This document shows positions 44,368 to 54,600 of a DNA stretch of 64,000 bases, one piece after another. Source of the DNA: Bolinopsis microptera (taxonomy: Eukaryota > Ctenophora > Tentaculata > Lobata > Bolinopsidae). A program made the position numbers and the translations under genes. Every line of letters starts with the position of its first letter. Within the stretch, counting starts at the first letter, position 1. The stretch is taken from assembly GCF_026151205.1 (NCBI RefSeq), contig NC_087072.1, positions 17,127,669 to 17,191,668 on the forward strand, read 5' to 3'. The notes under the pieces were generated by a model, which searched no databases, was not told the origin of the DNA, and saw only the letters and a list, made by a program, of their open reading frames with translations.

Positions 44368-47300
44368 ATGTCCAGTCCATGAATCCTAGTGCATTAAGTA
44401 CGAGTAGATGGAAAGTGCCAGAAATCTCAGCTCTTATTCAGGATGAGAAATCCAGAAACCACTCGTTACCGTTTATAGCACTTACGGAAACGTGGCTCAA
44501 GTCCTATATGTCAGACGCACAACTGCAAATACCAGGCTATTCGGTATCTCGCAGCGACCGTGATGCAAGGGTGGGAGGGGGTGTTCTACTCTACTCTCAT
44601 GTCAACTTACCGGTCAGTGAGTGTAACACGTTTGATGACGGCATGTGTGAGGGACTTTTCTGTAGTTTCAGCACTATAAAGACATGTGTTGCTGTGGCTT
44701 ATCGTCCGCCTAATGCATCCTTGTCAAGCTTTAAAGCACTCCTCAGTTTTTTCTCCGTATGTATCAGTAGTATTAATGACGACAGCTACGATATCATGAT
44801 GACTGGAGACTTTAACTTACCCTCAATTGACTGGCAGACAAATTGTGTTCAATCTGGAGGCACGCAAGAAATTCAGCAGTCAGCACAGCATTTCTTAACT
44901 TTCATGTCTGATCATCTGCTGAGTCAGTACGTAATGTGTCCAACGAGAGGAAACAATGTTTTGGACCTGTTTATTACTAACAACAACCGAGTTGTTACAA
45001 ATGTTGAATGCAAAACCACAACAATGTCAGACCATCACGTGGTAGATGTTATGCTAGCATATAATCCACTTGAACAGGAGAAATCAGCAGTGCCGAAGTT
45101 TGATGAAAACTCGTACAGATGCCTTGATTTTCTCCAAGCAGACTTCAGCTCGCTCAGAGACGAGATAGAAGACACTAACTGGTCTCAACTTCGTTCTTCA
45201 TGCTCTTTTGAAGACTTCCCAGCCTTGTTTACTGAGACCCTCTTTCAGATATGCTCGTCTCATGTTCCCCGCAAGGCTAAACCTTCTGGGCGCCCAAAAC
45301 ATACCAATGCTTTGCGGCGTAAAAGGAACCGACTCCAGGCAAGGCTGAATGCCTTAGTCAGCAATGGTGCACCTGACGATCACATCAGAAATGTTAGGAA
45401 CAAGGTTGCACTCCTACAGTATGATATTCGATGTGCCCATACCAAGAGACTTGATGAAAAGGAATCCAGGGCAGTAGAAAAGATCAAAACAAATCCCAAG
45501 TTCTTTTTCAGTTATGCTAAGTCTCTGTCGAAGATCAAATCCAGTATTAACATGCTCTTTGATAGCAACCAGGAGATAACCACAGACCCCAAGAAAATGG
45601 CCGATCTGCTGCAGGAACAGTTCAGCTCTGTGTTTAGCGATCCGACCTCTCCTGATGTTAAGGATCCGGTTTTCTCCATTCCCTCTATCCAGCACCCACA
45701 AGAACTAGAGGACTTTAGAATTAGTGACGAAGATATCGTTTCAGCTATAAAAAGTATCTCTACAGATTCTGCTTGTGGACCGGACGGAATACCTACAACT
45801 CTCTTGAAAAACTGTGCTAAGGAGTTGTGTTCTCCTATACGTATTATTTGGGAGGAATCATTTGAAAACGGTACAGTGCCATCGTTCTACAAAGACACCT
45901 ACATTACACCACTATTTAAAAAGGGTGACAGGGCCAAGGCAGTCAACTACAGACCAGTTGCTCTCACTTCGCACATCATCAAAGTGTATGAACGTATCCT
46001 CCGTGGTGTTATGGTTGACTTTATTGAGAAAAATCAGTTACTCTGCAACAACCAGCACGGGTTCCGCTCAGGAAGAAGCTGCCTTACCCAGCTGTTAAGT
46101 CACGTAGACGATATAGTTCAAGGTCTTACTAGAAATGCAGACACTGACGCTATATATCTGGATTTTGCCAAAGCCTTTGATAAGGTCGATCATCGGTTAC
46201 TGCTTCTGAAAATGAAGAGATTGGGGTTTCATGAGAAGGTGGTAAACTGGATCCGATCCTTCCTGACTGAAAGGAAGCAATGTGTTGTGTTAAATGGTGT
46301 ATCATCGTTTGCTGCCGCAATCCTCAGTGGAGTTCCACAAGGCACCGTTCTTGGGCCACTGTTATTCATTCTGTTCATAAATGATATGAAGCTATGTGTT
46401 AAAGGGTCTGTCATCAGATTCTTTGCTGATGACACTAGGATTCTTAAGCATATCTACAGTTTGGCCGACAAAGATGTCCTGCAGGATGATCTCAACTCTG
46501 TTGTTAATTGGGCTAAGTGCAACAACATGGCCCTTCATGAGGATAAGTTCGAGCTTCTTGTTCACAAGCATTGTCCAAAGAATTCCTTGTTTGATCATCC
46601 ATTCGCCATCCAAGCTCAAACATATGAAGTGTCTAACGGAAACATGCTGTACCCCACTCAAACGGTGAAAGATCTAGGAGTGACAGTTTCCGCTGATTTG
46701 TCCTGGACCCCACACGTCAACAGGATAGCTGAACGCGCAGGAAGAGTTGCTTCTTGGGTGCTAAGTGCGTTCAAAACGAGAGACAAAGCCACCATGATGA
46801 CTCTGTACAAGTCTCTCGTTAGAAGCCATCTGGAGTATTGCTGTCCTCTGTGGAATTGCTCTAAGAACAAGGACATCCAACAGCTAGAAGGGATTCAGCG
46901 TACGTTTACATTGAAAATAGATGGCACCCAGCACCTCAACTACTGGCAGAGATTAAAGGCCCTAGATCTGATGTCATTGCAAAGAAGAAGAGAACGGTAT
47001 TTAATCATCAACATGTGGAAAGTTCTGCATTGCAAGTGCCCTAATGATATTGGTATCCAGTTCTCGGTGACTCTCAGACATGGTCAAAAAGCAGTTGTGC
47101 CCAGTATAGCTAAGTCCAGCAGTCAACGTAATCAAGCACTACATGACAACTCATTTGCAGTCACTGGACCTCGATTATGGAATGTAATCCCAACACATAT
47201 GCACACCATCGAGGATCCTATGCAATTCAAAGCGGCTTTAACGAACTTTGTGAAGTCATTTCCGGACGAGCCTCCAGCTCCAGGATACAGCTGTCGGAAT

Positions 47301-47381
47301 GGAAACTCCTTGCTTGATTGGAGTGGTGATAAAACAGTTTCTACACTGTCCGGGGGGTCGACTTTTTCGATGGCCCGATAG
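44094..47381 (+). CDS. LINE 2 (CR1-like) ORF2: endonuclease plus reverse transcriptase
   Basis: Target-primed retrotransposition enzyme. The frame is open from 44094; the first ATG is at 44379 (1000 residues). The endonuclease has LTETWLK, MMTGDFNLPSIDW and MSDHHVVDV; the reverse transcriptase has VNYRPVALTSHIIKVYE, IYLDFAKAFDKVDH, SGVPQGTVLGPLLF and catalytic FADD at about 681. This is a CR1-type arrangement without RNase H. The conserved N-terminal Asn of the endonuclease (in LNVQS) lies four codons before the first ATG, so the active protein probably begins upstream, in the region overlapping ORF1. ORF1 ends TAAATG and ORF2's ATG overlaps a TGA, so re-initiation is also conceivable. Confidence 0.9.
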   Translation, partial: EIHAIKRCDGGESGFFRVTETVGNDANQDRTPIRNSRPPVQPPSNSNALPLPQTTSTSSARNSAPTIPLPVPAVPTASEDTRAPYSSCLVLNVQSMNPSALSTSRWKVPEISALIQDEKSRNHSLPFIALTETWLKSYMSDAQLQIPGYSVSRSDRDARVGGGVLLYSHVNLPVSECNTFDDGMCEGLFCSFSTIKTCVAVAYRPPNASLSSFKALLSFFSVCISSINDDSYDIMMTGDFNLPSIDWQTNCVQSGGTQEIQQSAQHFLTFMSDHLLSQYVMCPTRGNNVLDLFITNNNRVVTNVECKTTTMSDHHVVDVMLAYNPLEQEKSAVPKFDENSYRCLDFLQADFSSLRDEIEDTNWSQLRSSCSFEDFPALFTETLFQICSSHVPRKAKPSGRPKHTNALRRKRNRLQARLNALVSNGAPDDHIRNVRNKVALLQYDIRCAHTKRLDEKESRAVEKIKTNPKFFFSYAKSLSKIKSSINMLFDSNQEITTDPKKMADLLQEQFSSVFSDPTSPDVKDPVFSIPSIQHPQELEDFRISDEDIVSAIKSISTDSACGPDGIPTTLLKNCAKELCSPIRIIWEESFENGTVPSFYKDTYITPLFKKGDRAKAVNYRPVALTSHIIKVYERILRGVMVDFIEKNQLLCNNQHGFRSGRSCLTQLLSHVDDIVQGLTRNADTDAIYLDFAKAFDKVDHRLLLLKMKRLGFHEKVVNWIRSFLTERKQCVVLNGVSSFAAAILSGVPQGTVLGPLLFILFINDMKLCVKGSVIRFFADDTRILKHIYSLADKDVLQDDLNSVVNWAKCNNMALHEDKFELLVHKHCPKNSLFDHPFAIQAQTYEVSNGNMLYPTQTVKDLGVTVSADLSWTPHVNRIAERAGRVASWVLSAFKTRDKATMMTLYKSLVRSHLEYCCPLWNCSKNKDIQQLEGIQRTFTLKIDGTQHLNYWQRLKALDLMSLQRRRERYLIINMWKVLHCKCPNDIGIQFSVTLRHGQKAVVPSIAKSSSQRNQALHDNSFAVTGPRLWNVIPTHMHTIEDPMQFKAALTNFVKSFPDEPPAPGYSCRNGNSLLDWSGDKTVSTLSGGSTFSMAR

Positions 47382-48880
47382 AGGATTCTATGAAACCCTA
47401 CAAAGTAACAAAGTAAGTAAGTAGTATAAGTAAGCCAGTTTAAAGAACTGGCTCCAAATTTATATCTAATTCTGCTATTTTTACTGCACTACTACTTTTC
47501 AACCCTCTCTCTCCTCTATGCTCTAAGAGCTATGATTGTTGTTTTTTAAAATTATTGGTAGCAATGTATTATGCTCGGTAATATAGGTAAGATTTTCTGG
47601 TATGGGCTAAACAAAACCTTACAGTAGCGCTCGATTTTTATGATGATTTCAATCATTATAAATATCACGTTAGATCGGCAAAACGGATTGACATCGTCAA
47701 TTGAGTTCAGCGAATGGCCGGTGAAAAAGTTTCCCAATTTTAAATTTAGCCGCTGCAATTAAATTTCATAAAAATTTTATTTGTAATGTGTTTTTACTAT
47801 ATGCTTTTTAAGTATAAATATTTTTACAGTAAAGTTCTAGTTCTAGTTAATTTTTTCATACGTTGTATGAACCGCCGCGCATGAGTGAGCGGCTCCCCCT
47901 ATGTATGCCCTAGCTGTATCGTAAAAACACTAAAGAGGTTTTATTTAGTGAAACGACAATGGGGGTCACGGCATGATACAAGTTAATTTGTTGGTTTTTT
48001 TTCTAAATAATCAAATTTCTAACGCAAAAATCCAATACATCATTTTGTTTGTTATTACTTTTAAAACTAAAGCTTTAATTTGTTCATTCCAAAGTAATTA
48101 TTGATTGAAGATGTATAAATCCTTTGTAGCTCGGTGAGGACCCTGGCCCAGTGGCAAGTAATGCATTTTGCCTTCACATAGCCATGTGTATACGCGTACT
48201 CCGTGACGCGCTTGTTTCACAACTGACAACGGCGGTCGCGCGCTTTGTCATACGTTGTATGACCCGCCGCGCACGAAGTGCGCGGCTCCCCCTGTATCGT
48301 CAGGACGACCGTAGCGAAACGACCGTGGTGAAATAGTGAAACGACCGTGGGGATCGCAACATAATACAACGCGCGCTACTGCAAGTGAGAGCGCGCTGGT
48401 TAGAGCAAAATTTTGCCAATCTAACTAAACAAAGATTGTGAAAATAATTATCGGATGCGCGGCGCAGCCCCGTAATGGGCCGCACTACAAATAATAATGA
48501 AATCAGTGAGTAAAAAAGTAATCGTTGACATCACTCAATAAACTGCGCGTCGGTAGATTGGCGAGATGCCACGCCAAGTCGCCAAGCTGCATAAAAGGAT
48601 TGACATCGTGAATCGCAATGTTATGGGCTAAAACCGTTATGTCTTCTTAGGTACGCGAATTCTTTTACAATAAGTAAAACAAAATTTTAATGAAATAACA
48701 GTCATATTGTGTATTGTGTCACGTTTGATATCTTTATCAAAATTTTTGTTTCCTAGAATAAATGTTATTGGACTAAATAATTTAGGATCATAGATGGATG
48801 ATGCCCATCTTGGTGTTGCAGCTGTCAGAATGTATGCACCCTTTTGAAAGAACATTCTTTGACATCAGGGTCACACATCC

Positions 48881-48963
48881 TTATCTGGGGACGTCAGGCT
48901 ATTATGTTTATGTTCATAATTTTAGAGATTCGGCGGAATGACAGGCTGAGCGCGGCCCAGTAA
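48881..48963 (-). mobile_element. 83-bp mini-MITE with 8-bp target duplication
   Basis: Inverted copy of the TTACTGGG...CCAGGTAA family: starts TTATCTGGGGAC and ends CGGCCCAGTAA. Perfect 8-bp duplication ACACATCC (48873-48880 and 48964-48971). It sits only 20 bp from the hAT MITE at 48984. Confidence 0.85.
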
Positions 48964-48983
48964 ACACATCCTAGAACTGCGAC

Positions 48984-49270
48984 CAGTGGCGTAACGAAGG
49001 GCCCCGCTGACCCCGCTGTGCAGGGGGCGCCGTCTTAGGGGGGCGCCAAATCGTCGTTTGAATGTGGGACAATTTCGAAAACTTAACTAAAGTACTAGCA
49101 AAACTGCGCGTTTTGCTCTAGATACACACTTTTTAGGAGATTTTTACCGGCGTATCCTCTAAAATCACCTAATTTGTTCAATTTTAGGGAGGGGCACCAA
49201 AAGGGGAGGGAGCGCCAACAGGGGGCGCCTTTTCGGCAGGGGGGCGCCAACAGGCAACGTTACGCCACTG
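48984..49270 (+). mobile_element. hAT-type MITE, copy 3 (287 bp)
   Basis: Termini CAGTGGCGTAACG and CGTTACGCCACTG, perfect 8-bp duplication ACTGCGAC (48976-48983 and 49271-49278). Very similar to the copy at 25848, so amplification was fairly recent. Confidence 0.9.
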
Positions 49271-51095
49271 ACTGCGACTCGAATACATTTAAGCCTATAA
49301 ATAAGATCTACAGTGACCATGAGAAAGAAAAGAAAGATACGTATAAAGAGAAAGTTCTTCAGTCAAAGAAAGGATCCTTTGTCCCTCTAGTCCTCACAAT
49401 TTGTGGAGGTATGGGACCAACCTGCACTGTGTTTGTAGATTTAATTGTGTCTCTGAGATGATGGAGACATACATCAGAAGATGAGCTTTGAGGTCTCCTA
49501 TATTTGTTTATGTAAATTTTGTAAATATTTTGTTGTTGTTTTGTATTGTTTATTATTTACGGACGAAATGATCCTAGGGGGGATTCCCAACCCACCGCTT
49601 CAGCGGGTAGGGTTTTTATAAATACAAAATTAAAAAAACAATTAACCATAAGACATAATTAATGGAATCATGATATGAACTTTGATTGGTAAGCTTGTTT
49701 GTTGCTTATGTATTTTATTTAGGATGTTTCGGAGTCAGCCAACTTTGTTTAGTCTTGATACAGTCTTGATACAGTCTTGATACAGTCCCTACATTAGACG
49801 GCCAATGCTCTATCCATTGGTATGTACGCGGCCTTACCCAGGCCTGTAATAAATGGGGAGTCCTTCTTAGGACGACCAGTGCTAGACACTGTTTACTACT
49901 GACTGAATGGAAACCTACTTTACTCTTTGGATTGGTAGATCCTGTCTGGTTACATGAACATTGGAGCTAGTTTTATATTAACGGGTATTAACTCACATGA
50001 TATTATTGTCGACTTAGACTGCTTGGATGTATCACATCTCAACCATTGTTGGGTGTGTTACTTTGTTTTGGGCTTCAATTTTAAGCTTTATTGATTTTAT
50101 CTATAAAATTGCATCTCCATTGATATTTATGTAACTCGAAAAACTTTTTCTACCAAAAACGTTTTCGATCGGGAATCGTCTTTAAATTATTTTGGGGAAT
50201 ATTTTGACTTTATATAACGACGTCGTCGTAATGACACAAGTGACTGATCAACCACCTTATTTGATAGTGTTTTTAAAAATAAAGTATTTATATTTTTTAC
50301 TTGGGGTGTAAATATTTTTAGGGTTTTTATTTTTTAAATTTCAGATCTTTCATACTATATGTTACTAAAATGCTCATTGAAGCCTATAATATTTAGATTT
50401 TCATCATCATAGTCTTGATAGAAGGTACACATTTAAATTTGTCCGAAATATTACCCCAGGCAAAGTGCTGCAAAGTAGCGTGCCTGGTCAGTCTATTAAC
50501 AATGGAAACTGTCCAGTCCTGTATCCGTTTTAGGATTGTTTTAGAGTTGAACCAAGGTCAGCTACTCCATGGTCTCTAAAGGTGTCCTCTGTTTTGAACC
50601 TTACTCTGTGTAAAGATGGAATCCAACCACATGCAGCCTCAATACATGTTTCAGAGACTTGTGAACACTGTTTAGGTGTTTGTTCAGAGAGATATTGGAA
50701 GAGGGGCCACTCTGCAGCATCTGGATCTAGTAGCCAGTGTAGCTTACATTGCAATTATCGAGCTCTCTTATCTTTTGTAACTTGCGATAAGTTCGCTGCT
50801 ACCGCGTAGTTAGCCTTTGCGTGTGTACTTGTACATTCCTATACAAGTACACTATGGAGCGAATTCAAGGATTCAATTATGATGAACAGAAAAAATTGGA
50901 GGACAGTGTTACTAAGTGGTTCATTGCGTTGATGATATTTGTGGAGATATGGACAGAGAAATATTTTTTCTGAGAAAATTTTGCAATTTGGCCGCCAAAA
51001 ATCCGTTCTCAAAATAAGGTGAAAATGCGATTTCGTGTCGATTCCAAAAATTTCATGCAAAAATTCGTACCAGATATATAGTGGTCGAGATGAAC

Positions 51096-51173
51096 TTACT
51101 GGGCCGCGCTCAGCCTGTCATTCCGCCAAATCTTTATTGTTTATGAACATAATAGCCTGGGGTCCCCAGGTAA
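51096..51173 (+). mobile_element. 78-bp mini-MITE inserted in a hairpin loop
   Basis: TTACTGGGCCGCGC...CCCCAGGTAA with perfect 8-bp duplication AGATGAAC (51088-51095 and 51174-51181). The flanking DNA is itself a palindrome (51075-51092 ATATAGTGGTCGAGATGA with 51185-51203), so the element landed at or near the loop of an existing hairpin. Confidence 0.85.
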
Positions 51174-51676
51174 AGATGAACAGACTCATCTCGACCACTA
51201 TATCCTGTACGGGAAAGTCTGTAGCTGTGATAAGAAGCCACCATGAAGCATTTCATGTCTCTCGGACACTGATCAGTATTTGAATGAATATTGTGTATCT
51301 TAATAGTTTTCAGACGTTATCTGTATTTGAGAGACAATTTTATAATTTATATACTCTATTTCTTGATATAATATAGTTTCATACTTCGTATTTCATAATT
51401 TTATTACTAGGTGGAGGTGACGCTTATTGAGACTTTGGGCGGCCATAAAACTCGTGTTTTGAAAGTTGTCCTCTGTACTTGTTTCACTGACCCACGCTTT
51501 ATAGCATTTATACATTTCGGCCCATTTTATATGTTTGTTCGATTTGCTGTACATTTGTATATTTGCTATTTTGTAAAAGTTTCAAATCAAAAATCAGCAG
51601 AAAAATTTGCATATTTGCTCCGTCAAAATGTACAGAAAATAACGATTCTTATGGTGGAATTACTCTTAGGTTTACT

Positions 51677-54600
51677 ATGAATAATTCAAACTGGATAGAT
51701 GACGAGGAAGACGATTCATTCACTGAACTCAGTGTGAGTTATAATAAATTCTGTTTCTCTAGATAATTTTTTCTATTTGTGAGTTGATATTGCAAGGTTG
51801 TTACACCATTGTTTGGAAGTAAAACAGATAGAATAATCGTCATTTATTCATATAAATTTTAAAGATATTGGTAGTTCAAGATATGGCATTGTATTTTCTC
51901 ATTTTTCTGTTCTCTTATGACCTTTATTTCAGCCACTTCTAATACAGAAAAACGATCAAATGAGTTCACCAACTATAATTGAGGTTTCTTAATTGAGTTA
52001 CAGATAAGTAAAAAGATGTGTGAATTGCCCCTATTAGAATACTAAAATTAAGGTGCCTAGCATCACTGCAACAGCATTATTAGCCATCTTCTAGAAAGAA
52101 ACCACTCTCATTTCACAACTCCCATCTAATGACTTTATATCAAGATCCACCAAAACTTGGAGCACAATTGCACTTAAACTTAAAGGGGGGGGGGGGGGGG
52201 GGGGGTTCACCCTGATTTTTTTGTGAAACTTGGGTTCGAGATAGCAACAAACTAGGACCAGTGACCGAACTTTTGAGGGGGTCCCGGACCCCAACCGCCA
52301 AACAGTGCCCGCGGGGCAGCCACGCCCATATTCGGTCCAAATTAGCCCCAATTTAGCCAAATACCCTGAACATGCCCAAAATCCAGATTTGATCAAAAAA
52401 ATTTGGCGTCCAAATTCTGAATTTCGCATTGCAAATTTCGAATTTGGCCGCCAAATTTTTTTAAAGGCCTAACTCAAAATTCTGTCCCAAAACTTAAGGT
52501 CGAAATGCGATTCTACGTTGATTCTGAAAATTTCATGTAAAAATATTGAAACCCTATTGAGTTCTATTGTTTTGAGCGAAGTCAGTTTTGCAAATATCGC
52601 GAACTGAGATATGGGCAATTTTGTTCATTTTTTGCGATTATTTGAACACAAAATCCACAGTTAGGTAGATATTGAGCTGATAATCATAGAGAATGTGTAG
52701 TTTAGGCTTACCTTCCATATAAAGTTGGTTTCATTCAAAAATATTGATATTTGACCAATATATGGGCCAAAATCGATCAAATTTGGTGCGTATGCCCAAA
52801 TATGGTCATATGGTTTTTTGCTCATAACTCAGTCATTTTTTGTCCAATCTTGATGAAAATTCATATACGAGTTCAGGGGACCACTAGCTACAAAATCTGG
52901 ATTTTGGGCATGTTCAGGGTATTTGGCTAAATTGGGGCTAATTTGGACCAAATATGGGCGTGGCTGCCCCGCGTGCACTGTTTGGCAGTTGGGGTCCGGG
53001 ACCCCCTCAAAAGTTCGGTCACTGGTCCTAGTTTGTTGGTCAACTGCTATCTCGAAACCAAGTTTCACAAAAAAATCAGAGTGAACCCCCCCTTAAGCTT
53101 TTTGACTACTCCTACAAGATTAGCCTTGCTAAAAGTCGCCTGAAAAAGGCACTTCTAAAGCTGCACCATGCTTATTATGATTCAGCATGGACCTCAAGCG
53201 ATTATGACATAATGCAGCTGTCATTTGAAAACAATCTCCTTCAACAAATTTAATCCAGTGTTCTCGGCCCATAGGTTCCTCCTATTAAAAAAATTTTGAT
53301 TTTGGTAAATGTGTGCTGACTCCACCACCTATGTATTTAACCTAATATTTAGTGTATTACAGGTAGACATTGACTTAGGTAGGTATTTTTCTCTTAGGTA
53401 GATATTAAGAATTTGGTAAATTTCTTAATTGTATGACTATTTCCAATATTGAGACGTTTTTAATATTTAATTTAAGAGGGTTTTTGAAATTTTTTTAGGA
53501 CTGGTTCACAGTGTGAACAGATTCCAGATTTATATATTTTTAAACTGATATTTAATAAAAATGATTAAAAGAACCAATTTAAAAGTTGCCATACCAAAGC
53601 CTTTAGTTCCAACAAGAAATGCGGCCGCTTTTCTTTTGTGGATGGCCGCTCAATTTCCCGATCCGTGATGGCGTATTTATCATATTCCACACAACCTGGG
53701 GACGGCCCAGTCTTTACTGTTTATATAAACATGCAAATATGGCGAAGTGACTTGCCGACTGCCGAGCGCCGCCCAGTTAATATAATTCTATATTGAATTT
53801 GAAAATCGTGTATATTTCTATGTAACCATATTTTTATTGGTTATGCAACCTGACACGGATCTGTGCATGATAGTACTTCTAACTCAAAATAATAATAATA
53901 TGCTATCAATTAGTGCCTAGTGGGATACATACATGATGAAATTAATAATGTACTTGGTTGGTTCAGCGCCGCGCGCCAACAATTATATAATTCAGACTAA
54001 TACGCAAAATAAATTTGCGCAGGTAGGAACGTGGGCGGGCACGTATTCACGCACGCTCGCTCGCTCGCACGGTCGCAAGCTACCATATACAAAAAAACCT
54101 CGTTCGCTAACCCTTGTCCTTGACTCTTTTGTGCCTTCGTCACTTTGAGTCATGGATCGGGAAAAAATATACCCATTATGTTCACTTAAAAACAACTCTA
54201 AATCAGTAGGCTGTCACTCTATTAATGCACCACACCGCTACCTCCACTGCACTAAAAGTTATACAATAAATTCTACAATCCTAATTTTGTATCGTGATGG
54301 AGACAGGTGTCCATACAAAACATTTACTAGGTTGCCGTTTGGTGTGAGCAATAGCGAACAGCACGCACACTCCTTTGCCCCGTGTATAGCTGATGCACCT
54401 CTTTACTTTATCCCTTCAATCTTCACAGAATTTATTCAAAGTGATAACTCAAATTTCTTCATTTATTGTGATAATTTATATTCTAATCTTTCAGAGTTTG
54501 GACTATGATCGCTGTCCTAATGAACCCTACATGACCTTCATATCTTCAAAAACTAAAGCAGTAAGAATGTCATCTACTGTATATCTAATGTTCTATTTGT

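Larger units (their letters stand above)
43000..47392 (+). mobile_element. LINE 2: complete CR1-like non-LTR retrotransposon
   Basis: Both ORFs intact. Immediately after the ORF2 stop is GGATTCTATG (47383-47392), matching the ATTCTRTG octamer at the 3' end of vertebrate CR1, so the 3' UTR would be about 10 bp. The 5' end is approximate and no target duplication was identified. Confidence 0.7.
47393..51660. other. MITE-rich intergenic spacer upstream of ClC-6
   Basis: About 4.3 kb with no gene recognised apart from the small transposons listed. A GC-rich dispersed block ('catacgttgtat..ccgccgcgca..gcggctccccct..tgtatcgt') occurs at about 47858-47975 and again at 48248-48345, with a relative near 20838. 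A triple 'acagtcttgat' repeat sits at 49757-49790 and an 11-bp hairpin at 50823-50852. Part of 50980-51070 resembles the interior of the element at 52185-53092. Confidence 0.5.

Noticed and set aside
52091-53143. Several open frames in the foldback element
   Set aside because: They are the two inverted arms translated on opposite strands; no transposase motifs.
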